From Arctopsyche grandis (lineage: Eukaryota; Arthropoda; Insecta; Trichoptera; Hydropsychidae), in assembly GCF_051622035.1 (NCBI RefSeq), contig NC_135358.1, forward strand, positions 12,716,001-12,780,000: a DNA stretch of 64,000 nucleotides. The letters run 5' to 3'. The position numbers and the translations under genes were made by a program. The notes under the pieces are model-generated. The model ran no database searches. It was not told the origin of the DNA and worked only from the letters and a program-made list of their open reading frames with translations. Below are positions 35,729 through 49,245 of this stretch, piece by piece. The first letter of the stretch is position 1, and the number at the start of each line of letters is the position of its first letter.

Positions 35729-38349
35729 ATGTACATAAATTAAACTTCTTTGAGTGCATTGGACTGTGTGTCTGTTTGAGAGATTTTCGTCAGTGTGTAT
35801 GGAAGAAAATATATGTTGTGTAATAAAATTGGCCCAAATAGACAAGTGTATATATGTACATAGGTGACAAAAGGAATGCATTTAACGTTTATCAATACAC
35901 TGAATTAGAAAGTTGAAATTTCCAAATGGGAAATGGTAAAGGACAGTGATTTTTGGAAGACAGTATGAATATTAGATTAGATCTAGTATTACGGAAAGAG
36001 TCCACGGACTAAAAAACGGTTAAGAATTCATGTCCTAAATTATTACATATGCATACATTGAGCGTTTTCGATTTAGAAAAAATATTATTCCGAACGCACC
36101 TGCGATACGACATAAAATGTACATTTTCCGAGTAGTGTATTATATAAAACAGACACGCACCGTACGCATCACTTGTCAACTTGGACAAAATTAGGCGAAC
36201 GATAACGTCGTCTCCGTTTAGTCCAATTACTCCAATAAACCTGACGGTAACTATTCGCGACTGATCCTCCCCCGACTCGCACCCCCTTTAACAATTAGCG
36301 CCATTTTCGCTTTTGACACTTTGACGGCCAAACGGCGTATTTTTCCCGCGTTTTCGCCCGCACAAAATATCACTTTTTGCCTCCGGTCGCGACGAGCGCC
36401 ATTGTGTCGTGCGGGTAGTTCAATTTATATTTATCGCCTTTCTGTCCGCGTCCACCTATTCATCAACCCCTATTGTCCGGAAAAATTCTTGGACGACTCT
36501 GCGAGTCCCCTCCAATCGCGGGGTTAGTGTTGGCGGGATTGCGACAAGAAATGTTTACCAATTTTTGCCTATTTATATTGATTTTGATTGGTTTCAATCA
36601 TCACTCTCCCCCATACTGTGCCAACGCACGCACACCCCAAATTCATTCGTCACATCGTAAATCATCCCAAGAGTCGAGGATGATACACTTATTGATTACA
36701 CAGCTCCATAAAATTAAATTAAAAAAATATATCAAAAATGTTAGGGCGTTGTTTTCATTGAAACAAGATCATACAAACATTCTCAACAGACATTGGAATT
36801 ATTATTTGCTTGAGATTATCTCAAATTACGCACCAATACATATTATATTGTGATGTATAATACCAACATAAATGATATCTTATACTGGTGAGAACACAAT
36901 TGTATACATACACATTGATAATTTTATAGAATTTTAGATATGAGATAGGGTTTAGATAAAGTTTTGTTTAATTCATGGCTATTGGATAGTGATTTAGTTT
37001 TAATATATGTACATATGTATGAGAAAAAATACGTATCCGTTTTATAATACTTAGAAAATTTTGCACTTTGGAAAATTATGGAGGACGAAATTTTTCTGAA
37101 TGATTCTCTGTACATTCTGTGATAGATAATAGGTAGTGAAAAGTATTAAAAGAGGTGTATAAACAAATAACTTATTAATTATTTGCAGTCAGTCTCCTTC
37201 GGTCAATTTTTAATGGTAGAAGGAAGAAAATTTTAAAACAATGCTCTCCGTTCAAAAGTTTGAATGTATACTAAATAATTTATCACCGCGTAAATAAATC
37301 ATTAAAATACAGAAAACAACAACAACGTTTCCTCTGAATGCATGAGAACGTGTGCTAAAAATATAATAATTCAAACGCAACGTTGAAAGTCGGAATAAAT
37401 GGAAGATTGCGGAAAAGCTGGAATTAGGCGCAAAACCGTCCACACGGCCATTCAGCTTGTTTCGTAGTGATTAATTTTCACCACTGTCAAAAGGGGAAAA
37501 AGAGAGGATGAAAGAAAGCTTTTTCCCTCCCTTGGAGATTATTCTTTAACAAAAATAAAAAAAAAGCTAAAACACCTACATACATACTTAAATAAATACA
37601 TTTAAAAAACGTATACATCTTAATCAGAAGTGCGATTAAGATATACACAAATGAAAACGAAGATAAATCGCCGAGAAAAAAACCGAACGATTAATCAAAA
37701 ATAAATAAATTAAAAAATTAAATTAAACTGGGAAAATTCGCAGAATGTTCAGGTCTGGAAACTTCTCACGGGCAATGTAACCAACTTTGTACACAAAACT
37801 TCTCCAATCAAGCGTCCGGGATACTTTTGAGGGGAAACCTTTGAAACCGGCAACCGGACCGTGGACACAGACAGGCCTTCGAAAGTCGCATATTCCGGAT
37901 AATTGATCCGGAGCAAGCAACAGGACGCAGGGGCGGCCCCGTGTTTCCGGAATCGGGCCGAATAAATCACAACGGTCTTGAGCCCTTAATGGGCTATTTA
38001 AAAAAATAAATTACAGCTCATTAGGCCGCTACTTACGGCACACATTCTGCCACGATGATGTACTATCTGGCCCTTTATCACTATAGTACTTGTAAAGGTA
38101 ATAAACAATGTTAACTAGTGTTTAGTATACTCCGTTTTGTCATCTAGATAAGGTGATGCTTATCAATCTCGTAACGCTACACGTAATAAAATGTTATGAG
38201 AACTATAATAAGGTTGAATGGCTGTAAAAAGAGGTTGGCAACTTATGCATAGTTTTTGTTGGATGTACGGAATTCTGCATATAATTAACTACATCTGTAT
38301 TTTAATGTCTATATAACTGATGTTAAAAAATTATTTTTTTTCTCAAAAA
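35729..38349. other. No confident gene; CpG-richer block at 36180-36540
   Basis: The block 36180-36540 is unusually GC- and CpG-rich for this window, with overlapping open frames and no recognised domain, as in a promoter or 5' exon region. A second GC-richer patch at about 37740-37970 has overlapping minus-strand frames (RFRKHGAAPASCC, YPEYATFEGLSV) that I cannot identify. The remainder is AT-rich. Confidence 0.4.
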
Positions 38350-39058
38350 AATCTGGAAATAGATGACAAAGATGTCAAAGAAGTGCTACTGAGAAATAAT
38401 ACTGTTAGTAATAGAATATATGAGATGGCTAAGGATGTAGAAACATAACTTATTGAAAAGCTGAAAACAAGAAAATTCTCAATACACATGGATGTACATA
38501 TGTACAAGATACAGTGAGGTTGTATTGATGGCTTAGGTTGGCTGTATTAATGAATTATCATGACTTTATTAAAGACCTATGACCTTAATTTATTTTCTGA
38601 ATTTGGTATGCTATATAATTATGAAAGGGGGGGGGGGGGGTGTAGAAAATTTTGGCTTCTAGGAAATTTAATCGCACGATAGTCGCGGGTACAACTCGTC
38701 GACAGATTTAAATATTTTTTTAATTATATTATACGGCAATACAAAAAATTTAGCAAAATATATAATTTATAGTTTTGTTGATAAAAGAAAGCTAGAAAGT
38801 TTTCAATTAATTTTATTAAAAAAGAGTGACTGTATATGTATGATTCCAAAAATCATTGCTTCAAATATTTGAATAATGGTTTCAATACATACATACATTT
38901 CAAAAAGTACAGTCAACATAAAAATTAAAGATTAATATTTTGAGTTATCCCCGGGATAAAAAGCCACCACAATGAAATGGCCATGCGATGAAATGTCCGG
39001 ACACGAAATTTTTGAGGCATTGAATTGGGGTGTGGTACAAAAAGGTTGGGAAACACTG
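38350..39058 (+). pseudogene. hAT (ZBED/FAM200-type) transposase remnant
   Basis: Plus-strand translation from 38362 gives DKDVKEVLLRNNTVSNRIYE, then MAKDVET, a stop, and KLKTRKFSIHMD. This resembles the conserved part of ZBED/FAM200-type hAT transposases (LS-NT---RI-EMA-D, K-T-KFS-Q-D). Later sequence decays. The segment ends at about 39058 with TTGGGAAACACTG, an hAT-like terminus (reverse complement CAGTGTTTCCCAA). The left terminus was not found. A 12-G run lies at about 38629. Confidence 0.6.
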
Positions 39059-41460
39059 ATCTATAACATTTAGATATTTTTTATAGAGCTTAATTTATTT
39101 AGTGATCGTCATCATTGTCTTGTACATCGATTTTGTCATTTACGGTACTTAATATAAAATTTCATACATTTACAATTTCATTTGTTGCAGAATTTTGACG
39201 CAATACTATCTAGACTAGCTGCAAGTCACCAGATAAATAATATTTGCAAAAGGGTAATTTTTGCTCTAGAAAACATTATTCTATTTTACACTACACAAGT
39301 GAAACTTGTTTATGCAAAATCTACATATGTACACAAGAGAATTAACAGGTAAGGTTTGTGGGGTAGTTCTCAATGAATGGCGAATCTTCAAAGCGTTCCA
39401 CTTTAACTCGACCAAAGAAATTAATGCAACCCGCTCAGCCATATAAAGAAGTTTTTACATCAAAATTACTAACAATTCCTGACATTTTATCCTTCTTCAA
39501 ACACTTAAATAATAATAAGTTACTTAATCGTCAAATACTTTCCTTCTGTACAGTATCAGCCTAAAACAGTAGTCATTTATATTATATGTGCATATGTAAA
39601 AACGATTGGCCACAACGTTGCCTAACCCTGTAGTATACAACAAAGAACTCACATGCTAACACATCAAATGTAGTGTACAATTCGAGTCAGTGAATTACTA
39701 TTTCCACCCATCGACGACTCTTAAGAAAACGTCGGGTACAAAGTGATTTCGAATACTAACAACAATACATACATATTATATGTTCATATACATACATATA
39801 TAGAGAACTTGAACAGATGACGCGAGAGCAAACTCACTGACCCGAAAGTGTGCGAGTTTAACACACCCAACGTGATAAACGGTGAACATTCCCTCTCTAA
39901 ACATGCGAAACGTACCTATGAATTTTTATTAAATTTAAATAGTACAAGTACCTACTCAGTACAGGCTAATGTAGGGCTCGTGCGCGGTAAGAATATGATA
40001 ATAGGTTGAAAGAGGGTTAAAGCTCGGATGAAAAGAAAACAATGCTCGAGCATATTTACATTCATTTGCATGCATATTAATCTCGACCGGTATACGCGCA
40101 GCCGGCAAAGGAAACCACGAGAAAGCGAGATAAGATTTAATTGCATTTGTTTGGACAGTGGAGTGTTAACAGGACGCGTTTGAACCCTTTCCCATATTAT
40201 ACGATGAGATACATATGTATAAAGCCTACCAACAGTTGACTTTATAGTACATTTACAAATAAATACTTGCCGCAAAATTTGTCAATATATCAAAATTTAC
40301 GGTAATTGTTATTAGAAAACGTTTTTATTTGATGACACTACAGAAAAATTTTACGACTTGGTAAATTCAATCAAAAATGGTTTATAGCTCTATTGTCATG
40401 TCATTTATTAAATATGTCCTTAAAAAATATGGAAAGTATATTTTGTGCAATATTTTAGATTTTCGCCGTATTAATTATTTTTTTCTGGATTCGAGGTAGG
40501 GGGGAGTAAGGGGTATCAATTTTAATCAGTTGACACTTTGTCGAGGCTAATTATTTTTGCACGAAACGAATTTCACAACGTAACACAGTCGATACAAAAC
40601 TTTGGTGGGCAATTATCGAGGGAGAACCGCGAGACAGAAGAGAAGTTCAGCGATTTATTTTCGACAATTTGTCAGTGGATGTTTGGGGCGAAACAAAGTT
40701 AACTCAATGAATTGTGGCCGATGATTAAACATCCCCAACGAAATATATGTAACCCTTTAGAACGAACGAAAAAGGTCATGACCTAAGGGATTTTTATGAT
40801 ATTAAATTATTGGAACTGTCACTGGAGATAAAGCATTTACGTAGATTTATGTATAAGGTTTAACTTGCGCGTTTAAAAACCCTACTACTCGAGAGATTAT
40901 TCTATTATAATTACTATAAAAAAATTCGCTATGAATAGATTACTTGTAGCTTATAGCAATAGCTTATTTGGTACGTATAAATTGAATGTTTCAATTCCTC
41001 TTAAATTTTTAATAAAAAAAATATTTTAATTACTAGTTTTAAGATGATTCCAAGAAAATTTTGCTTCCAACTTATTTGAGTATATAATCTTAATCTATCA
41101 TCCCTTTATATTATCTCCAGAAAGCAACGCTAAAAAGCATTGGAGATATATCCTTCCAAGGAAACTTTATTATATGGCAAAATTATAAAGTGCCTGTCAT
41201 GAAGAAGCAGATACGGTCGAAATCGAATACGCTAAAATAATGCCTACAGATTTATTTTTTGTAAATATCGATTATATACATAAAAAATCTTTATACTAAA
41301 AATGATGAAATATAGTATGGCAGTATGCCATTTAAACATTGTACTTTTCCATGATTTTCTTTTATTTTAATACAAATACTGTTTATTTATGATGATAATA
41401 AAACGAACATGATGAGACGCATGTATGTACATGTATGAATTAGATATTTTGTGTTTTTTT
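39059..41460. other. No gene seen
   Basis: AT-rich sequence with a few open frames (39373-39564; 39952-40275 minus) lacking domain signatures. ACATACATAT-type palindromes near 39770-39800. Confidence 0.45.
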
Positions 41461-41912
41461 CAGGGCTGTGGAGTCGGAGCCAGAGTCAAAAACTCAACCT
41501 ACTCCGACTTCTTCTATTATTTTCTTTAAACAGTAGTTGAAGTAAATCCACTAATAAATTAAAATTTAATATTTTTTTTTATAAAAATCATGAATTGAAA
41601 TTACATACATTATGAATAAAATCGTTGAGTTGCACGTATTTTGATGTGTTGTGGCCAAATCTGATTATTTCCCCCGTCTCATATTTTTTTATGAAATTGA
41701 TTTGCATGCACATACACTATGAATGTATTTACTTTTTATTTATAAATTTGAGTCACATGTAAATTTTTAGTAATTTTTTTAAAATTAAAATTGTATACGT
41801 TCGCAAGAAAAGTCGATCCTACTAAAATCGTATAATCGTAAAGTTGGAGTTGTAGTCGAATCATAAAATAAAGTCCGAGCCGGTAAATTTTGAAGCCACT
41901 CCTCCTATTTTT
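41461..41912. mobile_element. hAT-like MITE with CAGGGCTGTGGAGTCGG end
   Basis: The left end reads CAGGGCTGTGGAGTCGGAGC, followed by CCTACTCCGACTTC. The right portion holds AAGTTGGAGTTGTAGTCGAA, AGTCCGAGCCGG and AGCCACTCCTCC, complementary in character to the left end. This terminus is typical of a widespread animal hAT MITE group. The right end is eroded. Confidence 0.6.
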
Positions 41913-43447
41913 TTAAATAACAATAATGCAGATCTTTTAAATACATTTCTCAACTTTGAGGTTAACAATATTAACGGTATGTATGTATGTATGTATGTAA
42001 ATACTACCTAATAATATATTGATGAAACGTGAATTGAAAGAATTTATACTAAAAACAAAGAATTTGATAAAAATACGTTTATATTATTATATGAACTGAG
42101 CTGTAAAGTAAAATCATAATATAATATTTACACGAAGAAGGTAATATTGAATTCGAACTCAGCCCAAGAGCGTTTGGCTTGAGGGGGCGTTAATTACTCC
42201 GCTTGAGATGGAAGACTTTATGAGTGGGTCCGCGAAATGTTTGTATATTATGATGTACATAACTATTACATACTACTTGGGTATAAAGGACGAAATTTAA
42301 TTTCACATTTTAAACGTGTCGAAAGCGGAAGCTTTTAAGTTGTTCGCAGACAGTTTTCGGCCGACTTCAAAGAGGCGCTAATTTCGCAACGAACCATCTG
42401 CACAACAACCCCTCACCATCCTCCCCTACTGTCATAAATCGGGTCATAAATCAAGCGTTGTGTGCCGTTCGTTCGTTGCTAGCGTGTCGAACGCTTTCAG
42501 AGCTTCGCGTGACGCGCTTTTGACATCAGCCAGATTCCTTTCAGCAATTCAGGGCTGTGTGTCGATGTACTTATAATTTTCACAAGTATCGAAAAAGCAG
42601 CTTAAGGTTCGCACCTGTTTAGGGCTTTCATCCACTCCGTGTGTTGGGACCGCATTCAAAAGAAAATGAACATCTTGTGAAAGAGTCGCGATACGTTTTG
42701 ATACAAATAAAATCTTATTTGGTCGTTTTGCTCACAACTGAGGATTGTGACCCATTTATACATAATACATAGAATGGACTCTTGACAATCTACATACATA
42801 TGTATTTCCACTCGTTTCTAAATTCCACAGCATGGAGATCATCAGCGACGTGAGCTATGTATTAGCTTCTTTAACCTGAATAATCAATTGATTCCATTCT
42901 TCGCATTATTTAAGTGTAGTTTCCCAACCACAACAATTTTTACAATATTAAGTTTGTAATATAACAAAGTGATCAGAGAAAGATATGTTTAAAGGAATTA
43001 CCGACTAATTAGGATTAATATGTGGTGATGTTAATTTCCTTTGAAAGCATCTCGACAATTAAAAGAGATAAAAGAGATCCACTTCAAAAAAGGGATTAAT
43101 TTATAGATTGAAATCAAAGGGGTTTTCAAATTTAGCTATAATTTCAAGCAAATTGAATCACAACTAATTAATCCCTAGACATTTTCAAATATCACCAACC
43201 ATCCGACTTTACAAATGTAATCATACATATTTACATATACAGATAATGTACATATCTGAAGAATTGCATAATACATATGCAATTGCGAGTTAATTATGTA
43301 AGAATTTCATTGCATATTTATAATTTATCCGTATATTTGATATCATTTCATATTTGGTAAAAATTCTAAGTATCATAATACGCTTATACATATTATAGTC
43401 ATAGTATTATTTTCATTTACATACATGAGAAAATATAATATCCGGAA
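41913..43447. other. No confident gene; CpG-richer block at 42320-42560
   Basis: The block around 42320-42560 is GC-richer, with many CG dinucleotides and homopyrimidine stretches, and could be a promoter or enhancer. No coding recognised. (GTAT)n near 41975. Confidence 0.4.
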
Positions 43448-43725
43448 TTGGGTCAATGCATTGTTGAAGATATTATGAAATATCTGCCAAACTTTCCCCC
43501 GAATTTCACCCAACCCCAACCAATGTACGATAAATTATGCAATTTCGCACAAAATACCAATAGAACACGAGAAAAAATTCACGATACAGCAAAATGTGTT
43601 GCACAAGGCACGATGCAGCAATATGGGCGATAGCCGATTTATGGATTGGATGTGTGCCGAGCTAGCTAAAAGCAACGCTTTTACTGAAGATACGTATGTC
43701 CTGAAAGTGCGAACTTTTCCTAATA
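43448..43725 (+). pseudogene. Coding-like relic with one apparent frameshift
   Basis: About 61 open codons (QCIVEDIMKYLPNFPPNFTQ, then YDKLCNFAQNT, then AKCVAQGTMQQYG) end at a stop. Shifting one base at the GGG run near 43626 restores another 28-30 coding-like codons (DSRFMDWMCAELAKSNAFTE). Regularly spaced Cys residues suggest a small secreted protein. I do not recognise it. It could be a pseudogene, an exon with a sequencing error, or chance. Confidence 0.35.
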
Positions 43726-44887
43726 TATCTTTTAAAAATAAAAAAAGTTACCCATCGTCGTGATTGAATTAAGATAACACTTTCACGCCGAGTGTGTATT
43801 TGGATTCGACTGAAAATTCGTTTTGGTTATTAGAAAATACCTCATTCAAGCAAACTCAACCGAATCGACCGTAACGAAATAAACGAGCTTAAAATTCAAT
43901 GCACAATATGGGTTCAAATAAATTTTTGTTGATTTTATAGCGTGAAAAAGAAAAGTGAACTCTTTCGAACGTGGAGTAGCAATCGGTAACAGTATCGGAA
44001 GTCAGCTCGAGAGAATCGCGTTCAAAAAAATAACAATAAAAAGTAAAAATAAATAAAAATACGGCGAAAATCGAACCGGAAGTGTCGTCCGCGTCACTAT
44101 TAAAAATGATGTATGTCCTGAGCTTTCCGTTTGGTTTCCGGCCCTCCCTCCAGGCGAAACGGATTTTCCACAACACGATTTCCCTACACAAAAGACATGT
44201 ATTCAAATGAATACTTGTTGTATATATTTATTGTACATATTATATAAAAGCAACAATATATCATATCACATTTCGTCTTCATATTCCCAGACATAGTGAA
44301 ACATACGCCAATTACATTTGTGTATTATTAAATGCACATAGGACGACTATTATACTGCATCTGTTACAAGAGAGCTCGTTGCATCAAGTGTGTTCAATTA
44401 TAGACCGAAAGGAATTTCTACTACGTACCCCAGTCCAGACGATTGTATTCTAGAAGACAAAAAGCTTTTTTACTGGCAGTATAAATGGTGAGACAAAGCA
44501 ATAATTGGATCGTAAACGAATGTTAAAAATCGACCATAACAAACCTCGCCGTAAAAGGGCACTGTAAAACGTGCATAAAATTGGAGATAATCGCAAAACA
44601 AACGTTTTACATTCCGTCACGAGGATACGTTGAACTTTTTATGCCGTTGTTACACAGTAACCGCAAACAGTATTGCGATAATCTATGAAATTGATAGACG
44701 TCTGTAAGAAAGTCGTGCGGTAAGGCTGCGGTCGGTAATGTGTTAATATCAAATTAATCTCAATTGGCAGGAATCATTATGTGATTTGAACCGTGTTTGG
44801 GGCCACAGTTGAAATCATAAACAACGTAAATATTATATTGTATTTTTATCTACTTATAAAAAACCGATATATTCCAACATACAAACA
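43726..44887. other. No gene seen
   Basis: AT-rich DNA. A minus-strand open frame at 43889-44206 has no recognisable similarity. Confidence 0.4.
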
Positions 44888-45135
44888 TACAGCCGCAAAG
44901 TGGTTAGCATATAATGCTTTCGAACAAAGTGGTTACGGTTTCAATCCCACCGTTTGCTGCTGGAAATGAGACTCCAAGTCACATTTTCAACGTCTGGCCA
45001 GCAGAGTCTGCCAATTTATCTGATTTTAATTAAAACGGTTCCAACAAATTGGCAACTTTTACCCATTTTTTGGCAAAATTTCGAGTTTTTCAGCATCTTG
45101 GATTTCACCGATTTGTATAAATGCTGCAAATTTGC
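44888..45135 (+). mobile_element. tRNA-derived SINE, copy 3
   Basis: The head has GTGGTTAGCATATAATGC (A-box) and GGTTTCAATCCCACC (B-box). The body has GTCTGCCAATTTATCTGATT, AAAACGGTTCC and CGAGTTTTTCAGCA, matching copy 1 at 31717 and the reverse copy at 34991. Confidence 0.75.
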
Positions 45136-45205
45136 CAATAGTTTTTAATTGATGTTTGTATAATACTTAAAATACTTCTGTACAATGTGTATACCTGTAT
45201 ATATA

Positions 45206-45898
45206 TGTACAGTGGTGTAGTTGGGCCAGGTCGGGCCTGGTCGCCGCCCTGGTACTACTTTTTGAGCCAGGTCGCCGCCCTGGCACTTTGATTGAATTTT
45301 TTTTCGAGTTCAATTAAAAAATATTTTGAGTAATTTGTCATATAAAATTTTGTATACCAAATATTATGAGCAGAATCTCGTTCTTACATTTGGTGACCAC
45401 TACCGAATAGTAATCTGAGCATAGTAAAAACTTAAAAGACAACTTAAAAAACTTTTTTTATCTAAAACCACTGAAAACTTCGAAAGAAAACATTTTTTGA
45501 GCTATTGACCTTACGCACTTGAGGATAGATAAAATAATGGAACTCAGCTTAAATAGATAGTCATCTCTAAATTCACATGTTAAAATTTGATTTTTTGGCA
45601 TATATGTAGTGGTTTTAGCACTGCTAAAAGCAAATGTTGCTGTTGACACATAAACACGGGTTTGCAAAATCAAAGATGTTGAAGAGGATGCAGTTTGGAT
45701 GTTTTTATAAAATATAAAAAACATCACAATTTCAACAAGAATATTTGTTAATTAGCATTTGACTTTTTTATATAACTATTTGAACCACTCATATTAGCAT
45801 GCATATTTTTTAAGAAACGAAAACAGTGGGGCGGGGGGGGGTCGTAAAAATTTAGCACCGCCCTGGTTCTTTTTTATTTAGCACTACACCACTGTGTA
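45206..45898. mobile_element. CAGTGGTGTAG-ended DNA transposon fragment (MITE-like)
   Basis: A 685-bp element (45210-45894) with inverted termini CAGTGGTGTAGT and ACTACACCACTG. Direct TGTA repeats at 45206-45209 and 45895-45898 form a 4-bp target duplication. The left part holds two copies of CCAGGTCGCCGCCCTGG-like sequence and the right end GCACCGCCCTGG. No intact transposase. Termini and 4-bp duplication suggest a Chapaev/CMC-like or related superfamily (inferred). Confidence 0.75.
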
Positions 45899-46879
45899 TA
45901 TATAATTAATATGTATGTAGTTCTTAATCTGTATACCACACTAGCCGCTTTGAAGTAATCTGTTAAGACGTGTGTACATGATTGATTGAAAATAAAATAA
46001 AATATATACTGAAAAACAGTATACATATGTACATATGTACATATATGAAAAATTGTAAGTGAGCTATTGAGAGAAAAATACCGCTAAATAGCATTTTGTT
46101 GGTTAGTATTCATTTGAATGTTGATAGTATTTATTCAAATCAATACCCATTAACCGATTAACGTGTGATCGTCTGTATACTTCGGGGAATCTTTTGAATT
46201 GCAGCGACCTTTCAATAATTGACCACAAATCATCTCAGTGCGAACGTAAGTGGAACGACCGGTCGTTTATTGAAGTAAGCGAATATCCTAGAGTGAATCT
46301 CGGAGTCCAACATCAAATAAAACGTATACATTCGTCTTGGATTTGCGTCAAGAGAATCCGAAACAAATGCAACCGAACCGGAAGGAATCGATTGAATATT
46401 TCGACAGCCCGAGGAAGTGCGGTTGTGTCGAAAACGTATGCTAATATGTGGACACAACGTGCCGTCATAAAGATACGGACCTTTCGAATCCATAGATAGA
46501 GTATACGAGATGGATTCATATGTACAATGCCAGTAGAAGACGATGGATGTAGCCGAGCTTACTTTTGGGTCAGATGAAATCATTTTTATGTCCCTTGAAC
46601 TGCGAGAAGCGGGAAAGTTGCGCGTAGGGGTTGCATACAAGTTGGCCTTTACATATGAATGTGTTTTTTTTTTTTGAAACGTAATGCCAAAAATGTATTT
46701 ATATATGTTTTTATATGTATAACAAACTTTACCAAAATGTATATTTTATGTATTGGATAGAACAAAAGAGAATGTATGTGATGAATATTAACTAAAAATT
46801 TTTATAATATCTGTATATGTGTACGTATGAAATTAGGAAAAATGATACTTTGCCTGGAGAAAAAGATCTTCGGTCAATG
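45899..46879. other. No confident gene; coding-like block 46190-46640
   Basis: The block 46190-46640 has long open frames on both strands and higher GC, with no recognised domain. It may be a gene or transposon relic. Confidence 0.35.
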
Positions 46880-47165
46880 AGTTTTGCCGGTGATAACGTA
46901 TGAATGTGAAACTTGGACATTGAATACGTGGATGAGAAGAATGACAAGAGTAGTGGATATAGTGGAGAGAGGGAAGAGACGAAAGGTGGACAAAATAAGT
47001 GCTAGAATTGTACCCAAGAGAATGTAAAAAGTGAAAAATAAAGACCGCCAGGTAGTGTGTGGGGGTGAGATAGTTAAGAGCTGCGCAAAACAGAGACGAG
47101 TGGAAGGGTGTTGGAGAAGCCTTCACCAGGCAGTGGATGGTGAATGACCGTAAATGATGATGAAG
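46880..47165 (+). pseudogene. Non-LTR retrotransposon 3' remnant
   Basis: Plus-strand frames give YECETWTLN, then MTRVVDIVERGKRRK and, after frame breaks, DEWKGVGEAFTRQWMVNDRK-stop. These match the YGCETWT, DI-ERI and W--L-EAFT-QWM blocks of insect non-LTR ORF2 C-termini. A short TGATGATGAAGATGA tail follows, as in RTE-like elements. It is the same family as the remnant at 34600-34962. Confidence 0.7.
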
Positions 47166-47334
47166 ATGATAAAAAAGCAATGTAACCTATTTTTTTTAAA
47201 GTAAAACTTCTTTACAAACGGTATAATGAAATGCATGGACGAACGCATCACGAATATTTGCAACCACCTCTCCCTCCTCTCTTGGACAACCTCAAAAAAA
47301 TGGTCGTTAAAGACACGGTCGTTTTTACAAACCT

Positions 47335-47520
47335 CTGTTAAGTTTCATTTACGATTATTACTTTATCTACATACGTAGTAAGAATAGATGAAGTTTTGTA
47401 ATCATGCAACTCGAGATTTTGATTAATTTGAACTAATTTTTATTGAATCGATCACTGATCACGTTTTTATGATCTAGAAAAAAATTGTATGTGTCCTCTT
47501 TTATTTTAATTTTATTGATT
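47335..47520 (-). repeat. Dispersed repeat, family B, 3' part
   Basis: Reverse copy of the end half of the repeat at 30765-31280, sharing TCTAGATCAT-AAAACGTGATC, CTCGAGTTGCATGATTA and AAACTTCATCTATTCTTAC (minus-strand reading). Confidence 0.65.
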
Positions 47521-49245
47521 CAATTATCTCCACTCTCAACTACATACATATATACAAAAACTACTGCTTCAAAATATTCTTCGGAATGTGAATGATTTGA
47601 TAACAAAAACCACACAATGATTCAGTAATTATATCATTTACATTTAATTTTTACTTTATTTTAATACGGGTTTAGAATTAAAAGCCCTCGTGTATACAAA
47701 GTAAAATAATAATGAAAATAATTTATTACGAGCGACATCCTTAATACCTATATACGCCCGAATAAACAGAACCAATTATACGCCCGAATAAACAAAATCA
47801 CTATTTTCAGGCACCAAGAGAAAATGAACATACTAATGTATGTATATATATAATGTTTCGACACTAACAATATTCGAAGCAATGATGTGTTTACAAACAT
47901 GATGTGATTTACAAACTATTATCCTCTTAATATACGAAACGATTAACCCAGTCAAACAAGTTTTCAGGATAAAATTGAAATGTCAAATTAGATACATACA
48001 TATATGTATGTATAAAATGAAATTAAGTTCTTGGTATGAGTTCGGTTCCTTTCGGTTAATTTCATTTGATTTTGATAAATTGAATTTCGTAGACCGAGTG
48101 AATTTTTCGAAGATTTGATTTCGGCGCTGAATCTTTCAATATATCAAATGTTGCGAAAAAAAAACGACAACCCTCCTCGTAAAAGATATATTACGTTGTG
48201 AAATGTGTGCGTATGTGAGAATTTGGGGTGAAGATATCCCCGAGTGAAAGACGATATCCCACTGTTCATCTTGAAAGTAAAATATATTGGAAATAGAGAA
48301 AACTTATTCGTTTGGAAATAATCGACTTGACTTAAATAACGCGAAATCTTACGATTGACGTGGAATAGTGGAATCAGAATAACATCTTGACGTGTGATTT
48401 TGTATGTATGTATATGCAAGAAAAGTTTCTACTTTAAATCCACACTGCGATACATACATAAGAACGACATTACAAACAATTTTATAAAAATAGAACTGAA
48501 AAGCTACACTATTTTTTTTATTATACTGTATATAATAAATAAGTATGCGTCGAAAAATGCTCTCAATACGAAGACATCAAATATTTACATAACGCACATA
48601 ATAAATCATTCTCACTTTTATGTTCGATAGTTTATAACTCGCAGATAAGAAAAATTGTGTGACAATAAAACTGGATACATCTTGAAAGTGAGTACATTCA
48701 ATATGCAGGATCGCAAGTGTAAATAAATACATAAACGCTATACTCGAGATAAGGCAATTTAATCTCAAAAGATAAACCACGACATTCTCGAGAAGATAAT
48801 TTTTTTATTAGGCAAATATTTGAATATTGAGTAATCAGCGTGGGCATTTATTAAGATGAAGAGAACAAATGAAATGTTAAAATTAAAACTATATATATGT
48901 ATACATATATTTTTCCGAATAAGAAACCGTAAACTTTTTATATAAAATGACGAAAACTTTTTTTATTTTTTTATATAAAATATCTTTAAATTAAATTGGT
49001 AACGCTCAAAATATTTCTTTCTTCTGATTTATTTGTTAATTTGAGAGTTATATGAAATGCGTCAACGAGAAAAAAATAGGAAACCTTATAAAAGCGAAAT
49101 AAACAATGTTGCCGAATAAGTTTATATTTACATAAAAGAAAATTCACGTATGCGTAACATTCAAGTATAATGCGTCTCATGTTTTGTTTTCATTATTATG
49201 CGCACGTCAGTAAACAAAAAAAGCCAAAATCTGTATTATATATGT
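47521..49245. other. No gene seen
   Basis: AT-rich DNA. Open frames at 48144-48419 (minus) and 48394-48630 (plus) lack recognisable similarity. Confidence 0.45.

Noticed and set aside
36321..36853. Three overlapping plus-strand frames near 36.4 kb
   Set aside because: Open in several frames at once, as expected of a GC-rich noncoding block; no domain seen.
46194..46640. Open frames on both strands
   Set aside because: No family resemblance. Simultaneous openness on both strands argues against clear coding, so it is noted only as a block.
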